A stretch of DNA of 64,000 nucleotides from Loxodes magnus (Eukaryota; Ciliophora; Karyorelictea; Loxodida; Loxodidae). The notes beneath the pieces were generated by a model, which had not been told where the DNA came from, did not search any database, and was given only the letters and a program-made list of their open reading frames with translations. Of the stretch, positions 26,740 through 38,684 are shown one piece after another (the first letter of the stretch is position 1; every line of letters begins with the position of its first letter). The stretch is from positions 61,378 through 125,377 of the forward strand of contig CAMPDV010001328.1 of assembly GCA_946699065.1 (NCBI GenBank). Reading direction: 5' to 3'. A program made the position numbers and the translations under genes.

Positions 26740-27240
26740 AGTAAATAAAATTGGATTCATAACCATAATAAATTAAAAAAACAGAACGTGCATAATAATC
26801 AAAGTAAATTGGGAAGTTGTAGCAAAATAAGATATAATGACAGTCTTAAAACAATTAGCAAGGTTGTCAAATGGAAATTGAAAAAAGAACGCAAATTTAT
26901 AAGAATACAATGAAGAGTAGAAAGTACTTCTTCTGAAGAAAAAAGGAAACTAATATAAATAGTATAAGAATTTCTTTGTATTAAAGAATTAATTTAATTG
27001 GAGGGTTAAAGACTGACTGAAAGAATTTATATTACTTAGAGAGAATCTACTTATCAAATTAAAGAGACAAGCGCTAAAGAATAGTAGCAAGGCAGATGGA
27101 CGAAAGATGGAGAGAGAAGAAAAAAACAAGAGCTATGACAAGATAAAATAGAAATGAAGCTATAAACTTTTCTTTTTATGTGCCAGATTATCCTAGTTGG
27201 AAAGAGGGAAATTGGTGAAAATCAAAGATGATCTTTAAAC
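26740..27240 (+). pseudogene. Gag-like ORF1, copy D, fragment without zinc knuckle
   Basis: The plus strand reads E-S-T-S-S-E-E-K-R-K-L and I-K-E-T-S-A-K-E-Q-Q-Q-G-R-W-T-K-D-G-E-R in one frame, resembling the basic, Ser/Glu-rich and coiled-coil parts of copy A. No CCHC box is present before the sequence meets SINE R3. The assignment rests on composition and order and is weaker than for A-C. Confidence 0.35.
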
Positions 27241-27275
27241 AATTTTATCTATTATTATTAATAGTTAAAAAGTAA

Positions 27276-27586
27276 TAATTGAAAAGATGGTGGGAGCTGA
27301 GAATGACCTTCGTGACTAAACTTTCTGGTTTTATGGGTAGGAACAAGCTCCTTTCCTGTCGCTGAGAAAGTCCTTGGTCAGAATCATTTTCTGAAGGGAA
27401 CACTGTCTTTGAGATTATCCACTCTTGGTAGGGTCTTGAAGCCTGGCTGCTCATAGCGATGGAGCCCCTAGCACCTGTGCCTGGAGCACAACAGGATATC
27501 CTCGTTATTCCATAAAAAGAGAGCGTCGGGTCGTGTAATCGGAAAGGAGCTTCCGGTCCAAAAACTTTTTTAGTTGAAATTAATTA
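27276..27586 (-). mobile_element. SINE copy R3 with 19-bp target-site duplication
   Basis: The reverse complement of R1 over its full length. Flanks are attaatagttaaaaagtaa (27257-27275) and attaatagttaacaagtaa (27587-27605), a 19-bp duplication with one mismatch. A short standard-code ORF inside the element is not conserved in frame in R1 and R2. Confidence 0.85.
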
Positions 27587-28129
27587 ATTAATAGTTAACA
27601 AGTAACTTCAAGATTTTTACATGAAAAGTCATTTTTTTGCTTTATTTAAATTTAGAATCTTTTATTTATTTATTTCTATTTTAAATATTTATGTATCCAA
27701 TTAATTTTTGATTACTTCTATTTCTAGTTATTTAATTTTTTATAAATTCTGTTTTTAGATAATAAATTTGGTTTATTTTACAACCATTAAGTAAATTAAG
27801 ATTAACATAGTTAGCACTCATTTTGATTCAGTTAATTAAACTTTTTACCTTTATTAGATAAATTAATTTTTTAGTTTTATTTGCAAGTCTTCATTATTTA
27901 TTTCCCTTTTTTCATTTTTTATGCTATCATAAACATATTCACTTGAAAAAGTTATAATAATAATTTATTAAAATGACTTCACCTTTATTTAGTTTACCAC
28001 TTGTTTGCTAGTTTATTGGTTAATAATAAGTCTTTACTTCAAATTTGCTTGGATCTTCACTGTCAGGTTACTTGATAATTTTAAGATTATTTTCCTTGAT
28101 TTTTTCAGATTAAATTAAATTAAACATTT

Positions 28130-28927
28130 TATGGATAATGGAATGTTTCCTTAATAGGTTCATAACCCCCTGCATTACCTTTTACAGGGTCTCGGACTCG
28201 CCGGTGTCTCCACCCAAGTTCACTTCCGAGCTTTCCGAATGGTCTTGGAGTTATCTTTTATCTTCAAAGCTAACCATCCGAGGAAGGATAAAAATTTGTA
28301 AGTTCCTTCCAAATATTTTTTCTTATTAACCAATTCCTCCTACATTTTTTTCATAAGTGGAATAAACTGCCGCATATATAACATTTTTTCTTGAAAAAAT
28401 TTTCTGTCATCATAGGTTATTCTTCTATTACCATTGGATCATTATTTCTTTTTAGGTCTTATTCTTCTAATTTTCCTAGTCTCTTTTTTATGTCCGTTAT
28501 TTATTAAAATGCGTTTTCATACTTTAAGAAATCTGTTCCCATTTATTCATTAATTCTTACTATATCGCATTCTATTTCTTAATATCTGTTGCTAATGTCC
28601 TCTTTGGTCACAAATTCATTATGCGGTCTCTTGTCCTCGACATGGTCTTATAAATCTTATTGTAAACTCATGACGTAATTTTCGAGGTTCTCTACCTTAT
28701 CAATGTAATCAAAAATGATTTAAACAAGAGACTTTTTATCTTAGTTCATAAGTTGTTCGAAGGTTTAACTTTTTTTTTGAAATCTTGGAAGGAAATTATT
28801 TTTCTTCTGAGATTCTACAATATTATTTCTTTTTTGTCTTTTTTGGAGTTTGTTAGAGCTGGAAAGATTGATCTAAGGAGTTACGAGAAGCCTTTTAGTC
28901 GAGAAAGCTTTTGTTCCATTCCGCCAT
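28130..28927 (-). CDS. Gag-like ORF1, copy C, intact CCHC zinc knuckle
   Basis: Starts ATGGCGGAATGG (M-A-E-W) at 28927, matching the start of copy B. A coiled-coil region (D-Y-I-D-K-V-E-N-L-E-N-Y) is followed at 28342-28383 by C-Y-I-C-G-S-L-F-H-L-W-K-K-C, a perfect CX2CX4HX4C knuckle whose Trp is TGA. The N-terminal 55 residues and the coiled coil lie in different frames, so either a short intron or a frameshift is present near 28770-28790, close to a 9-A run. SINE R3 lies 540 bp downstream on the same strand. Confidence 0.6.
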
Positions 28928-28982
28928 CTTTTTTTTAATTTGATTTTTTCCAATAGGTTGAATCCCAATCATTTACTATTGA

Positions 28983-29429
28983 AATCATTTTCTGGCATTT
29001 AGATATAGGAAGCTTTTTTGCTAAGATGGAATATTTTTTTCCTGTAAATTTTACCAAGAATCACATATAAAAACAGTACATAAGAAAGTTATTTGTGAGT
29101 ATTCCAAATGTTGTAATAAATGATTTACTCATAGACACTATTTGAGAAAGCATTTGCAAAAAGGATAACAAAACTTTATATGTAAACTCACTGAATGTAC
29201 TAAAATATTTGTAAGTAAACAGTCAATGAAATGTCATTTCAAGAGCATACAAAATCAACGAGAACAAGTCTACTAAATTTACGAAGTTATTTATAAATTA
29301 AAGCTGGGCATAATAATTTATATCTATTTAAGCTTATTTAACTAGTTCTTTTAAGCATTCTTGATACACTTATAATAGGCATATATAAAATATTAACAAT
29401 TTCTTCTTTTTATAATATCTCTAAGATGA
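28983..29429 (+). CDS. C2H2-like zinc-finger protein
   Basis: Frame 3 encodes I-C-E-Y-S-K-C-C-N-K-W-F-T-H-R-H-Y-L-R-K-H (from 29094) and I-C-K-L-T-E-C-T-K-I-F-V-S-K-Q-S-M-K-C-H (to 29237). Both follow the TFIIIA-type pattern C-X4-C-X-K-X-F-X5-L/M-X2-H. Trp of finger 1 is TGA. The second His of each finger is not at the usual distance. An earlier H-I-K-T-V-H may end a preceding degenerate finger. A candidate stop TGA is at 29427-29429; the start is unclear, since an upstream ATG at about 29025 would need an intron. Probably nucleic-acid binding. Confidence 0.55.
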
Positions 29430-30179
29430 TAAACTACTATAGCTTAAAATTATCTAAGTATTTGTAAATTTATAAATGAATGTATAGTAATATTGAAATG
29501 ATTAATGAATCTAAATTGTTATTTTAACTAAAAGAAATATAATAAATATTAAATTTTATAATGATGTCTTCAAATATCAATCTTCTATAATGTAAGTTTA
29601 CTCTTATTATATTTTCCCTTTATCTCATATTTTAATTAGATTTAAATGCTAGCTTTCATATTTTTTGCGATAAAGCAATAAGAAAATTTAAGTTGAAAAG
29701 TATTAATTTAGCTTTTAAAGTTATGAAATACTTTAAGTAGACTTAGTTATCAGTATATAAAGAAACTATTTCGGATATCGTTATTCTCTATTCTTAAACA
29801 AGAAAGAAGCAAAACAGATTCTATAGACTGAGGCTTAACTTTTCTTTAACATTATTAGTTTATGCAAATTTTTAACTAGTTAGTAAACAAATCATCTTAT
29901 AAGCAATAAAATAATGAAGATTATTTATATCCAGACGGATAATTAAAAAGATAAGCATTTTAAATTAGATAAAAATGTAAAATAAGCATCTATTATAGCT
30001 TATAATTATTAACTAAGATAGAATTTAATTTAATTTATAAAGGCATAAATAAAAACCCAAATCATAAATAAAGATACTTCAATCATATTGTAAGCTTTAG
30101 AAGTTTAAATGTGGTTAAGAAATTAAATATTCTATAACTAAGTTTAATTTAGATAGTTGGTTAATCAATATATCTAAGA
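29430..30179. other. Mostly AT-rich, with possible coding text to the tRNA
   Basis: Plus-strand frame 1 from about 29560 gives protein-like sequence, but it reaches the tRNA without any TGA, so I do not call a gene. Confidence 0.3.
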
Positions 30180-30252
30180 TCCACATTAGTCTAGCAGGTT
30201 AGGATATTCGGCTTTCACCCGAAAGACCCGGGTTCGAGTCCCGGATGTGGAA
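30180..30252 (+). tRNA. tRNA-Glu (anticodon TTC)
   Basis: Acceptor tccacat pairs with atgtgga. The anticodon stem ttcgg/ccgaa holds loop ctttcac with anticodon TTC. The T arm is cccgg-gttcgagt-ccggg type and the D arm agtctagcaggttaggat is typical of eukaryotic tRNA-Glu. It is followed by a TTTTT Pol III terminator at 30253-30257. No intron. Confidence 0.97.
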
Positions 30253-30400
30253 TTTTTAATATTTTCTAATTAAAATAGAAATAAAAGTTACTTTTATAAG
30301 TAAATAATAAGTTATCATTATTAGGTAAAGCAAACAATTACAAATAAGCAAATTATGCTCCAATCATCTTATTAATTTTTATCAGTTTAAAATCATAAGT

Positions 30401-31100
30401 ATGAAAGTTTTAACTAGAACTAGCAAATTTAATAAAGTTTATTTAAAATCAAAGAAGATGTGATCAAGGTCAAATGAATAAGCATTTGATTTAGAAATAA
30501 TAAACTAGTAAATATTAGATAAAAATAATCCTCTTGAAGATTAATTTTTTAATTTAAAATATAGAAATTAAAAGAGGATTAAGATGCATAAATTAAGAAA
30601 AACAACAAAAGGAAAAAAAAATCTTGCTATGTAAATATATTAAAAATTAGATATTTTGAAATAAAATAAAATATATAATTGCTTTCTTAAAACTTTTGGA
30701 GAAATAAATTCTAACTAATAAATAAATTTAAGTAATTAATTTTTAAAGCAAAAATATATTAATGTATCAGTTCAAACTGAGATGTAGAGATAAGGACTTA
30801 ATGTAAAGTTTTTAAGTAAAACAGTGTAAAAATAAAATCAGGCGAACTCAATTAGACAAAGATTTTAAACTAATTCTTAAAAATCCTGTTTAATAGAAAA
30901 AATTCTTTAATTAATTAGATTTGATTTTATCAAATCATTAGGTTTATTATATATATCATATTCAATATACTTGTTCCCAATTTATTTATTAAGGATATAC
31001 ACGATATGCCCTTTTTTAATGTACTTATGTTACATATGCATACATTTCATATAATAAATTCTTTTTATTATACTATTTTTAAGTAACTATTTTTCCTTAA
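30401..31100 (+). CDS. Putative unrecognised protein, 3' end undefined
   Basis: ATG 30401 opens a Lys/Asn/Gln-rich frame (N-E-Q-A-F-D-L-E-I-I-N-Q-Q-I-L-D) that remains protein-like to about 30930 and then turns hydrophobic. A TGA near the start would be Trp. No domain or certain stop. The remaining DNA to 31501 holds nothing recognisable. Confidence 0.3.
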
Positions 31101-31501
31101 AATTTATAAATTTAGGTTTAAGGAATTCAAAGTAGCCATAAAAGGGATATCGATAAGATTCTATTTCCTCTTATCTAAGTTTATTCCTCTAATTTTATAT
31201 ATTATTTAATAAGTCCTCTTTAGACTTCTCTTACAATAATAAAGTTTATAGATCTCATTTATTCTTAGTAATTTAACTATATAAAAAAGAGTATTCTTAA
31301 TTATTTATAAAAATAAAAGTTCTTAAGGATTAGTAAATCCTTCCTTTAAAGATAAATTTTAGTTGAAAATTAATTTCTTACAATATCTTTTTAACTAAAT
31401 ATACAGGAATTAAAAGAGTTAAAATAATAACTTTAGATAAGTTTAAAATTTATAAGATGCTTAGAAATGCTTAATTTTATGATATTATATTTGTTTATTT
31501 C

Positions 31502-32852
31502 TCATTTACATCCTATTTTACTTTTTTTATTTTTAGTTATCAACTCGGGATTTATTTATGCTGGTCTTTGACAAAGTTAACCTTCTTTGCTACATTCTGA
31601 ACATTTTATGGGATCATAATTATCTATTCCTTAATAGTTTGTATAAAAAGGACATCCTTAAGCATGATAATGATTTCCGTGAGCAAAAATAGGCTTATAT
31701 AAATTAACTTACATTTTGATTTACACAACATGCAAAACACCATTCTCCTTTGCATTATTAGCAAACTACATGATTACAGTTAATTGGTCTACCTCACTGT
31801 TTTTTACAAAATGGACAGTTTCTTATATCTATTCCTGCTTTTTCAACTTCTTTTTTCGCCTAAAAATAAAAAATCACCTCTTCAGCAGCAAAATTAGAGC
31901 AAGGTCCTAAATGTTTATTTTTATCGCACAAGATGCAGATTTATTTTTTGCAATTAGGACATTTATAAGACCTATCAACATTTCTTAAGTCAAAAATTTC
32001 ACCACAATTTGGACAAGATCTAAATTTAAAAAATTACTTAAATCCTTTTATCGATTTTGCTCTCCACAGGCAGATATTATTTCATTATTTCTCAGTCATA
32101 TTAGCTCTTAAAAGTTCATGATTGAGCTATTTGAAACCTTCAACAGGCATTTCTAGTGGTTAATTGCATTCACAGCATTTATAGTCAGTATTTTTAAAAA
32201 GAAATTAATCATAAGCTGTTTTTATAAGTTTCTTTAAGCAATTTTTATCAATTTTATGATTACATGTTAAAATTACCAAGTCATTAATTTCATAAGTACC
32301 TAAGCATCATTTGCAATCAAATGTAAATTTCTTTTCTTACGTTTACGAAAATTAATATGGTTTCCGTTTTTAATTTTAAAATTTAAGAGTACTATGAAAC
32401 TATTTTAAGTTTTAATCTTGAATGGAAGATGAAAAAATAGAGTTTTCTAAATTTTTCTTTTATTTTTAATGCTTTTCCTCTTCTTTTTCATTTTCCTATA
32501 TTTTAAATAAAGAAAATTTTGCTTAAATATTGCTATTCTTTTTATCTGATTAATTAAGTGCTATCGAAGTAAAAGTTTTATTTAACTACTCTAGATTATC
32601 GCTTCTTTTATTTTTAATTTTCTTATTTTTAATTTTTAATTTCTAGTTTTAGCTTTCTAATTAATTATTTCTGGCTGATTAAACTTATCTATATGAAATA
32701 TTCAAATCAGGTTAAATCTTTAAAGGTAAAAGATTAATTTATTTCTTATTGACTATTAAACTTCTTTCTGATTCTTAAGTATTACAGGTTTAAGGTCTTA
32801 CTTTGATAGAACTATTTTTTTAGCTTTATTGAGCAAACTAGGCTTAGAGCAT
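31502..32852 (-). CDS. RBR-type E3 ubiquitin ligase (RING1-IBR-Rcat), one 19-nt intron
   Basis: Exons 32852-31713 (380 codons) and 31693-31502 (64 codons, TGA included) flank a 19-nt intron at 31694-31712 (gtaagttaatttatataag). A Gln/Lys-rich N-terminus precedes RING1 (first Cys about residue 180), an IBR with C-P-N-C-G-E-I-F-D-L and Y-K-C-P-N-C at about 280-310, and an Rcat (RING2) domain from Cys346: C-P-F-C-x9-C359-N-H-V-V-C-Q-Q-C-x4-C-F-A-C, the spacing of parkin RING2. Cys359 is the expected catalytic Cys that carries ubiquitin as a thioester. After the intron, H-G-N-H-Y-H and further Cys residues follow. Three internal TGA codons (32307, 32082, 31794) read as Trp. E2-dependent ubiquitin transfer in the cytosol is inferred from the family. 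Confidence 0.93.
31694..31712 (-). other. 19-nt GT-AG intron in the RBR ligase gene
   Basis: gtaagttaatttatataag on the minus strand. Only its removal restores the His/Cys-rich C-terminus (P-I-F-A-H-G-N-H-Y-H) and leads to the terminal TGA. Confidence 0.85.
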
Positions 32853-33164
32853 GATTTTATTTATTATGAAAAAAGAAAGTTTACATATATAATAATTTAT
32901 GATGATATTTATTTTATAACTTAAGCTTTCTATAATAAATAAAGATATAGAGTAATTTACTTTGCTATTTATTTTGTAGTTTATATTTAATTTAAATAAA
33001 TTCATACTTTTATTATTTCACTATAACTTAAGCTTTCTCTAAATGACTTTTTAACTTGTAATTTTAATTTCTATTATTTCATTAATTACCTTAATTTAAT
33101 GAAAATTTAAATAATGAAAATTTAGATTGGATTTGAGATTGAAAACACTTATCAAAATTCTCAT

Positions 33165-33667
33165 TCAAAAGTTGGTAAATTAAGAATAAATTTATTCAAA
33201 TAATTCAAGAGAATTACAGTCTTCATTTTTTGTGATGTCAATATAACCATTTCCTCACTAATCTAATTTTGGTTGAATTCTAATGCTGGCAGCAGTTTTA
33301 TCCATGCTATTATCAATAGCAAGTCTGTTGCTTCCTTTATTTTTAAGATTTTGCTATAAGATTTATTTTTAAAGTCTTTTTGATAAAAATACAATCGGAT
33401 CCTTGCTATTCATAAAAAAAACTTTTTTCCACATTTGGTTTAATAAGCAGAGTCCGCAAATTTATTTCCATAAAATGCTCATAAAATTTTCCTACCTTTA
33501 AATCTATAATCTGAACTATCAATCTCTTTATAACCCAATTTAATGATTGAAAATGTTTCTTTATTTTTACTTAGTTTAAACTTTATCTTTCTTAAATTTA
33601 TTAATTTATAAATAGAAGAAACGTTTATCAAACTAAAAAGATACTAATTTCATATAATTTCTAGCAT
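33165..33667 (-). CDS. Possible TLDc-like protein, one 17-nt intron
   Basis: Two phase-consistent exons, 33667-33423 and 33405-33165, join across a 17-nt intron (33406-33422, gttttttttatgaatag) to give 162 codons ending in TGA 33165-33167. The intron restores K-C-G-K-N-K-D-P-I-V-F-L-S-K. The pattern L-W-A-F-Y-G-N-K-F-x5-Y-Q-T-K-C followed by W-G-N-G-Y-I-D-I-T-K-N-E-D-C resembles the TLDc pattern of F-H-x-K-C and G-G-G-x-D-I, but loosely. The frame continues upstream of the chosen ATG as protein-like text (N-N-F-A-D-F-D-K-W), so the N-terminus may be longer. It lies upstream of the RBR gene on the same strand. Confidence 0.5.
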
Positions 33668-33669
33668 TC

Positions 33670-35218
33670 ACTTATCAAAGTCAGCAAAATTATTTGACTT
33701 GGTAGTTGAAATGTTTATATAATTTTGAATTATAGCTATAGTTAAAATGTAGCTAATTTAAAAATTCTTAATTTTGTGCTTTTATCTAAAGCTTCATTTT
33801 TAATTTGTATTTTACCTTAAAAAATGAAAAGTTATTTTAACTTCGACTTAGATATAGAAGGTTGGTTTAGTTAGTTTTTAAAAGTAAAAATAGCATAAAA
33901 TAAAAATAGAGAAGATTAAGATAAGCATTCTTTTATTCTATTATAGTTTTAATTGACAAGCATATGAATATTCAAAATAAAACTTTAATATTAAAATACA
34001 ATTTTAGTATAGAGAAGAATGTTGTGGCTTTTCTAATTTTTAAATCTTTTATAAATCAAAAATACATTGCCTTTATATAATTTTTATTTAGCCATCTAAA
34101 TTAAGTTAAAAAGGTAAGCTATATTTAATTTATTATCTAATTATTATCTTTTAAAAGGCTTTTTTGATGAGAAATATGAAGATAATTAATAGTTAAATTA
34201 AAAAAATTGAAGAGCTCTTAAGAAAGATGATCTCCTATAAGCTGGTAACTATTTCTTTAATTAAGCATTTAAGTTCTGAACTTTTCTTTTTTTATTTTCT
34301 AAATAATCTTATGCAACTTTAACCTTTAAAATATATTAAATTTTATAAATGTATAGTTGGTTAAGTGTATAATGAAATATAAGTAATTTTAAGCATAATA
34401 ATGTTATATTGTCATTATTTGATTATGAAATGATTATTTTTCTATTGATTAAGAAATAATTGATAGCATTCAATCATTTGAAATGTTTACTAAATATTAA
34501 AATTCTGTGTTAGCTTAATTCCATTGCATCACTTATTTTTAGGAAATAGTTTGATTCTATTTATTTATTCCTTTTAATTATATCTTTATCTTATTAATAT
34601 ATTTATATTTATTAACTGCTGCTATCTTTATATTTATTTATCTTCAGATATAAATATAATTATATATAAAGCTTCCAAAGCTTTTAATTTTAAGTTCCTA
34701 TCTTTAATTTAGAAATAATCTTGTTATTTTTTATAATATAGAAGGATGAGATTTGAATTGTGTGTCTCAATTGTTATTTAAGTATATAACTCTAATTATA
34801 CCTAAGATTCTTTACTAAATGATATAGATTTGAATTCTAATTTCTTCATAATATTAAATAGATATTAATAAAGATTTAATATATAAGAGTCATTTATATG
34901 GTTGCTTAGCACTTATAATTATAGATGATATATGAGATTTAGCTATAATCATAAAATTATTTATAATTAGTTCATTATAACGGTATTGAGGAGCTAAGTT
35001 CCTCTTCATTTTGCTTATATAAAATAAATGTATTTTCTTATTATAGTTATATATATTTCTATACCTCCTAGCATATAAGTCTTATTAATACATTAGTGAT
35101 AATTTAATTTTCTAGCTTAAATAAAATAGTTTATATGGAAGTTCCACCCATTATTTTATTAATTATATTATGAGGGTTTTTTCCTTATTTTATAATTAAG
35201 ATGTTGAAATATTCTAGT
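33670..35218. other. Intergenic, AT-rich
   Basis: Beyond the possible N-terminal extension of the preceding gene to about 33800, I recognise no gene, tRNA or array. Confidence 0.4.
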
Positions 35219-38200
35219 TCATATGATTTTTATAATAAAACGTTATACCTTATAATCTTATATAGTTGAAAACTCTAGTAACTATATTATCGCTAAACAT
35301 TATTTCTGGCTATATCTCAAAAATTCTTTAATTATCTACAATTACTCATTTTATCCTTTATATCTAATCATCTTCTAGAAATATTAACTTTTAATATTCA
35401 ACTCTCTTTGTATTTTTTCAGCTAGTATTTCATAGTCCTGTTTAACTATTATCTTTATGCATGTAGTTTTAACTTATTTCAAAAGTGTTAAAGCATGTAC
35501 TTTCAACTCTGATTTCTTTAATTTACTCACTAAGCTGATATAATGACTATAATTAATAAAGGCATGTTTCCTTTAATTTTTAAGGTTATAATTAAAAGAT
35601 TTAAAAGAAGTCTTAATTATATTTAAATTTAAGAATCTAGTTATAAATCCTAAATAAAGTTTTCCTATTCTTAGTTTAAGTTCTAGTAGCTTATATACAA
35701 ATATTTAACTTAGATTTTATTATTTAGACTACCTATCAATTTTTTACTTCTACCAGCTTTATTATACATTTAAATTAATTCTTTTGATAACCTTCTATGA
35801 TTTCTATAACCATAAAACTTAATAAATTCATTAGGGATATTAACTTGCTCTTCTATAACATTTTTTAACTATTTTTCCTTAGTTTATCTCCATTCTGATG
35901 ATTAAAGTCTTGCTAAGAGTACCTTATAAGATGCTTTATTTTAAAGCTATATTATTAATCCTCATTGATAAATCCGCTAAATAGTAAGTAAGTTACTAAG
36001 CTTATCTATTTATAGTAATACTTTTTAGTTGTGAACCAGATGGCAAATAAAAATTGTTCAAGCACACTTTTTAAATCCTTACTTCATTCCTTAATTATTA
36101 TACGATAATCTTCTTACGATTTTAGCTCTACTATACTAAGACTCACTCCCCTCTCTTCTTTTAGTTATGAATATAAATTTATTGCTTATTGTCCTAAACT
36201 TTATTAAGCTGTATAGTTACTCATTTAATCAAAAAATATAAAATCGATAACCTATTTAAATTTTAGTGATTGCTTATTAGTTTAAGTTCATTTAGATAAT
36301 TAAAATTATAAGATAATTAAAATGAAAGAGAAAGAGAAATCAATAGCATTAAGTAAAATACTAGATAAACATAGTAAATGAAGAGTTTTCCATTTAAGAA
36401 GATGTAAATTTAAATAATTGAGGCTTATCAAGCAAATAACTCTTAATAGTAGTTACCTAGAATTTAAAAATCAGTCTATTTATCATTTATATCTCAATAA
36501 TTTTCTTCCTTCAAATTACTAGATAAAGTTTCTTTTCATTCTTCAACTTTTATATAATCATTTAGTTTTAGTAATATCCAAAATTAGTCCCTCATTTTTA
36601 AACTAAATTGACTAAATACATTTCTTTTTGATTTAAGATTAATAAGGATGCTTAACTTATTATAATAGCTTAGAGTCTCTAACTGTCTAGATAATTAGAA
36701 TTGCCTAATTATTATTCAGTATATTTGATGATACTAGTATATTATATTATTAGTTTATTCAATAAGCTTTAATCTTATCATTATAATAAGTATAAATATC
36801 ATTATAATTACTTTTTTTTATTCTCTTTAAAGAGTTAACTCTAACATAAGTTGAGGAAGCTTTTAGAGAATTGCTCACGTTTATAAGAACTTTAATACAA
36901 ATAAAATTCATTTATTTAACCATCTACATTATCTATTTTTCTATCATTTACCAACTCATAAAAGACTTTATAAAATTAAAAATTAGATACAGTTTTTATT
37001 TTTTCTAGCTAGTAATTTAAAGATCCTAAATCATTTTAATAGTTCTATTACTTTCTTGTTACTAGTGTCATATCATTAATAATACTCTTTTCAAAGCTAA
37101 ATTTTTCTTACCTATTTATATCTTATTTTATTTCTATTTATAATTGAAATAAATTTTAGCTATTTCTTCATTTGAACTAGTGTTTAGGAATTTAAATTTT
37201 CTAATTCCTCATTATTTTTGCTTCCGTTCTTTCGATTACTTTAAAGATGTGTTTTTAAAATAAAAATTTAGCCTTAAAAATCTTATGTTCATGAGCTTTT
37301 TTGCTTCTAATATAACAACTAAAATGATGGAATTCCGTCTATAAAGAATAAATATGTTAAACTTCGACTATGATAATAATATTAACTAGAGGACTAATAT
37401 AAATTTTCTCTTAGTTTGTATCATAGGTTATCATATTCTTATCCTTTATTGTATTGTCTAGAATATAATAGCATGGACTTAAGCAATTAGATCTATCTCT
37501 TATTAATAGTATTGGCACTATCTTCAATTATTCTATCTTTATTCTTAATTTTTAACTACATTTGGATTTCTATAAAATAATTAAATACAATTATTAAGAA
37601 TAGATTGTAAATTTTTTATTATTAATGTCTCAGCTACCTGATATCAATAGAGCATCTTCAGAAAATTACTAATTTTTAAAGTTGCCTTTAGTTGGATCAA
37701 TTTTAGGATTTTATGATTATATTTTGTTTTTTTCTTAAGAGTATTTGATTCTTTTAAGATTGCTTTTAAGGAACTAACTTTGGTTTATCAGCAAAGGAAA
37801 TATTTGATATTTAGGTTGCATCTTTGCTGTTTTATAGGTATTATTAAGAACCCAAAATTATAAGATAATGGTATCTTAAATAGTTGAAGTTGACTTTTTT
37901 AATATACACCTAACTATGAAGTTAGTTCCCAAATATTTAGTTACAGGAAGAATTTTGCTGATCCAATGATACTAATTTATTTTAATTTACATAAGTTATT
38001 CTACTTTTTTCTTGCTAGATGCAAATCTTCTGTATACTCAGCTTTTGGTTTAATTTAAATTTAATATTTTGCTTTATCTTATTTATAAGCCAGTCTTAAT
38101 AAGCTAGTCAATCTAATAATTGACTTAAACTATGAAATACGTATTTAGTGCATATAAGATGGCTAGAAGGAAGTATCCTGGATAAATGCTGTGATCTGTT

Positions 38201-38487
38201 GGGCTTAAATAATGTAATTTGATGAAATAAAGTATTATTTAGAATTTGGTTGAATTTTAAGGATTTGTAATAAATCCGATTTCTATTGTTTTAGCTAAAA
38301 ATATTAAATTATTATTGTTACGTTCTACAAATAATTGATGCTCTTAAGTCTTAAATTTAAGTTAATTAAATAGAATAATCTTAAAGAAATATTAAGATTC
38401 TTAACTTATTTGTTTGTCTTTATCAAATATATTTTATTATTTTCAATCTTTATTTTAATCATATTAACTCTCTTTTGTGAGTTTCAT
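35219..38487 (-). CDS. Large unrecognised protein, about 1080 residues, one 20-nt intron
   Basis: ATG at 38487 opens a frame that stays in one phase to 35710 (926 codons). A 20-nt intron (35690-35709, gttaaatatttgtatataag) then leads to 157 codons ending with TGA 35219-35221. Both exon lengths are multiples of three. The N-terminal part has hydrophobic helices (for example Y-P-G-Y-F-L-L-A-I-L-Y-A-L-N-T-Y-F-I-V), another lies near 36320 (W-F-L-F-L-F-H-F-N-Y-L-I-I-L), and the C-terminal part is charged. A TGA at 37168-37170 could instead be a stop with a second gene starting at ATG 36291; the text on both sides reads equally well in the same frame. No domain was identified. Confidence 0.45.
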
Positions 38488-38684
38488 TATTTTACCACTA
38501 TTTTGCTTTAAGCTTCAAAGCTAACATATAGCTAAATTATTTCTAATAGAAAGCTGAACCTAAAAAGTTGATGGAGCTATTAAAAAATATAAATGTGATA
38601 TCTTTAATAAAACAAAGTCTATTTATATCAATTAATTAGTATAAAAGAAAAATTTACTAAAACTAGGTAAAAGTTAAGAATATC

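Noticed and set aside
27245-27454. A 69-codon minus-strand ORF in SINE R3
   Set aside because: The frame is not conserved: R1 and R2 carry indels that are not multiples of three, while base pairing is preserved.
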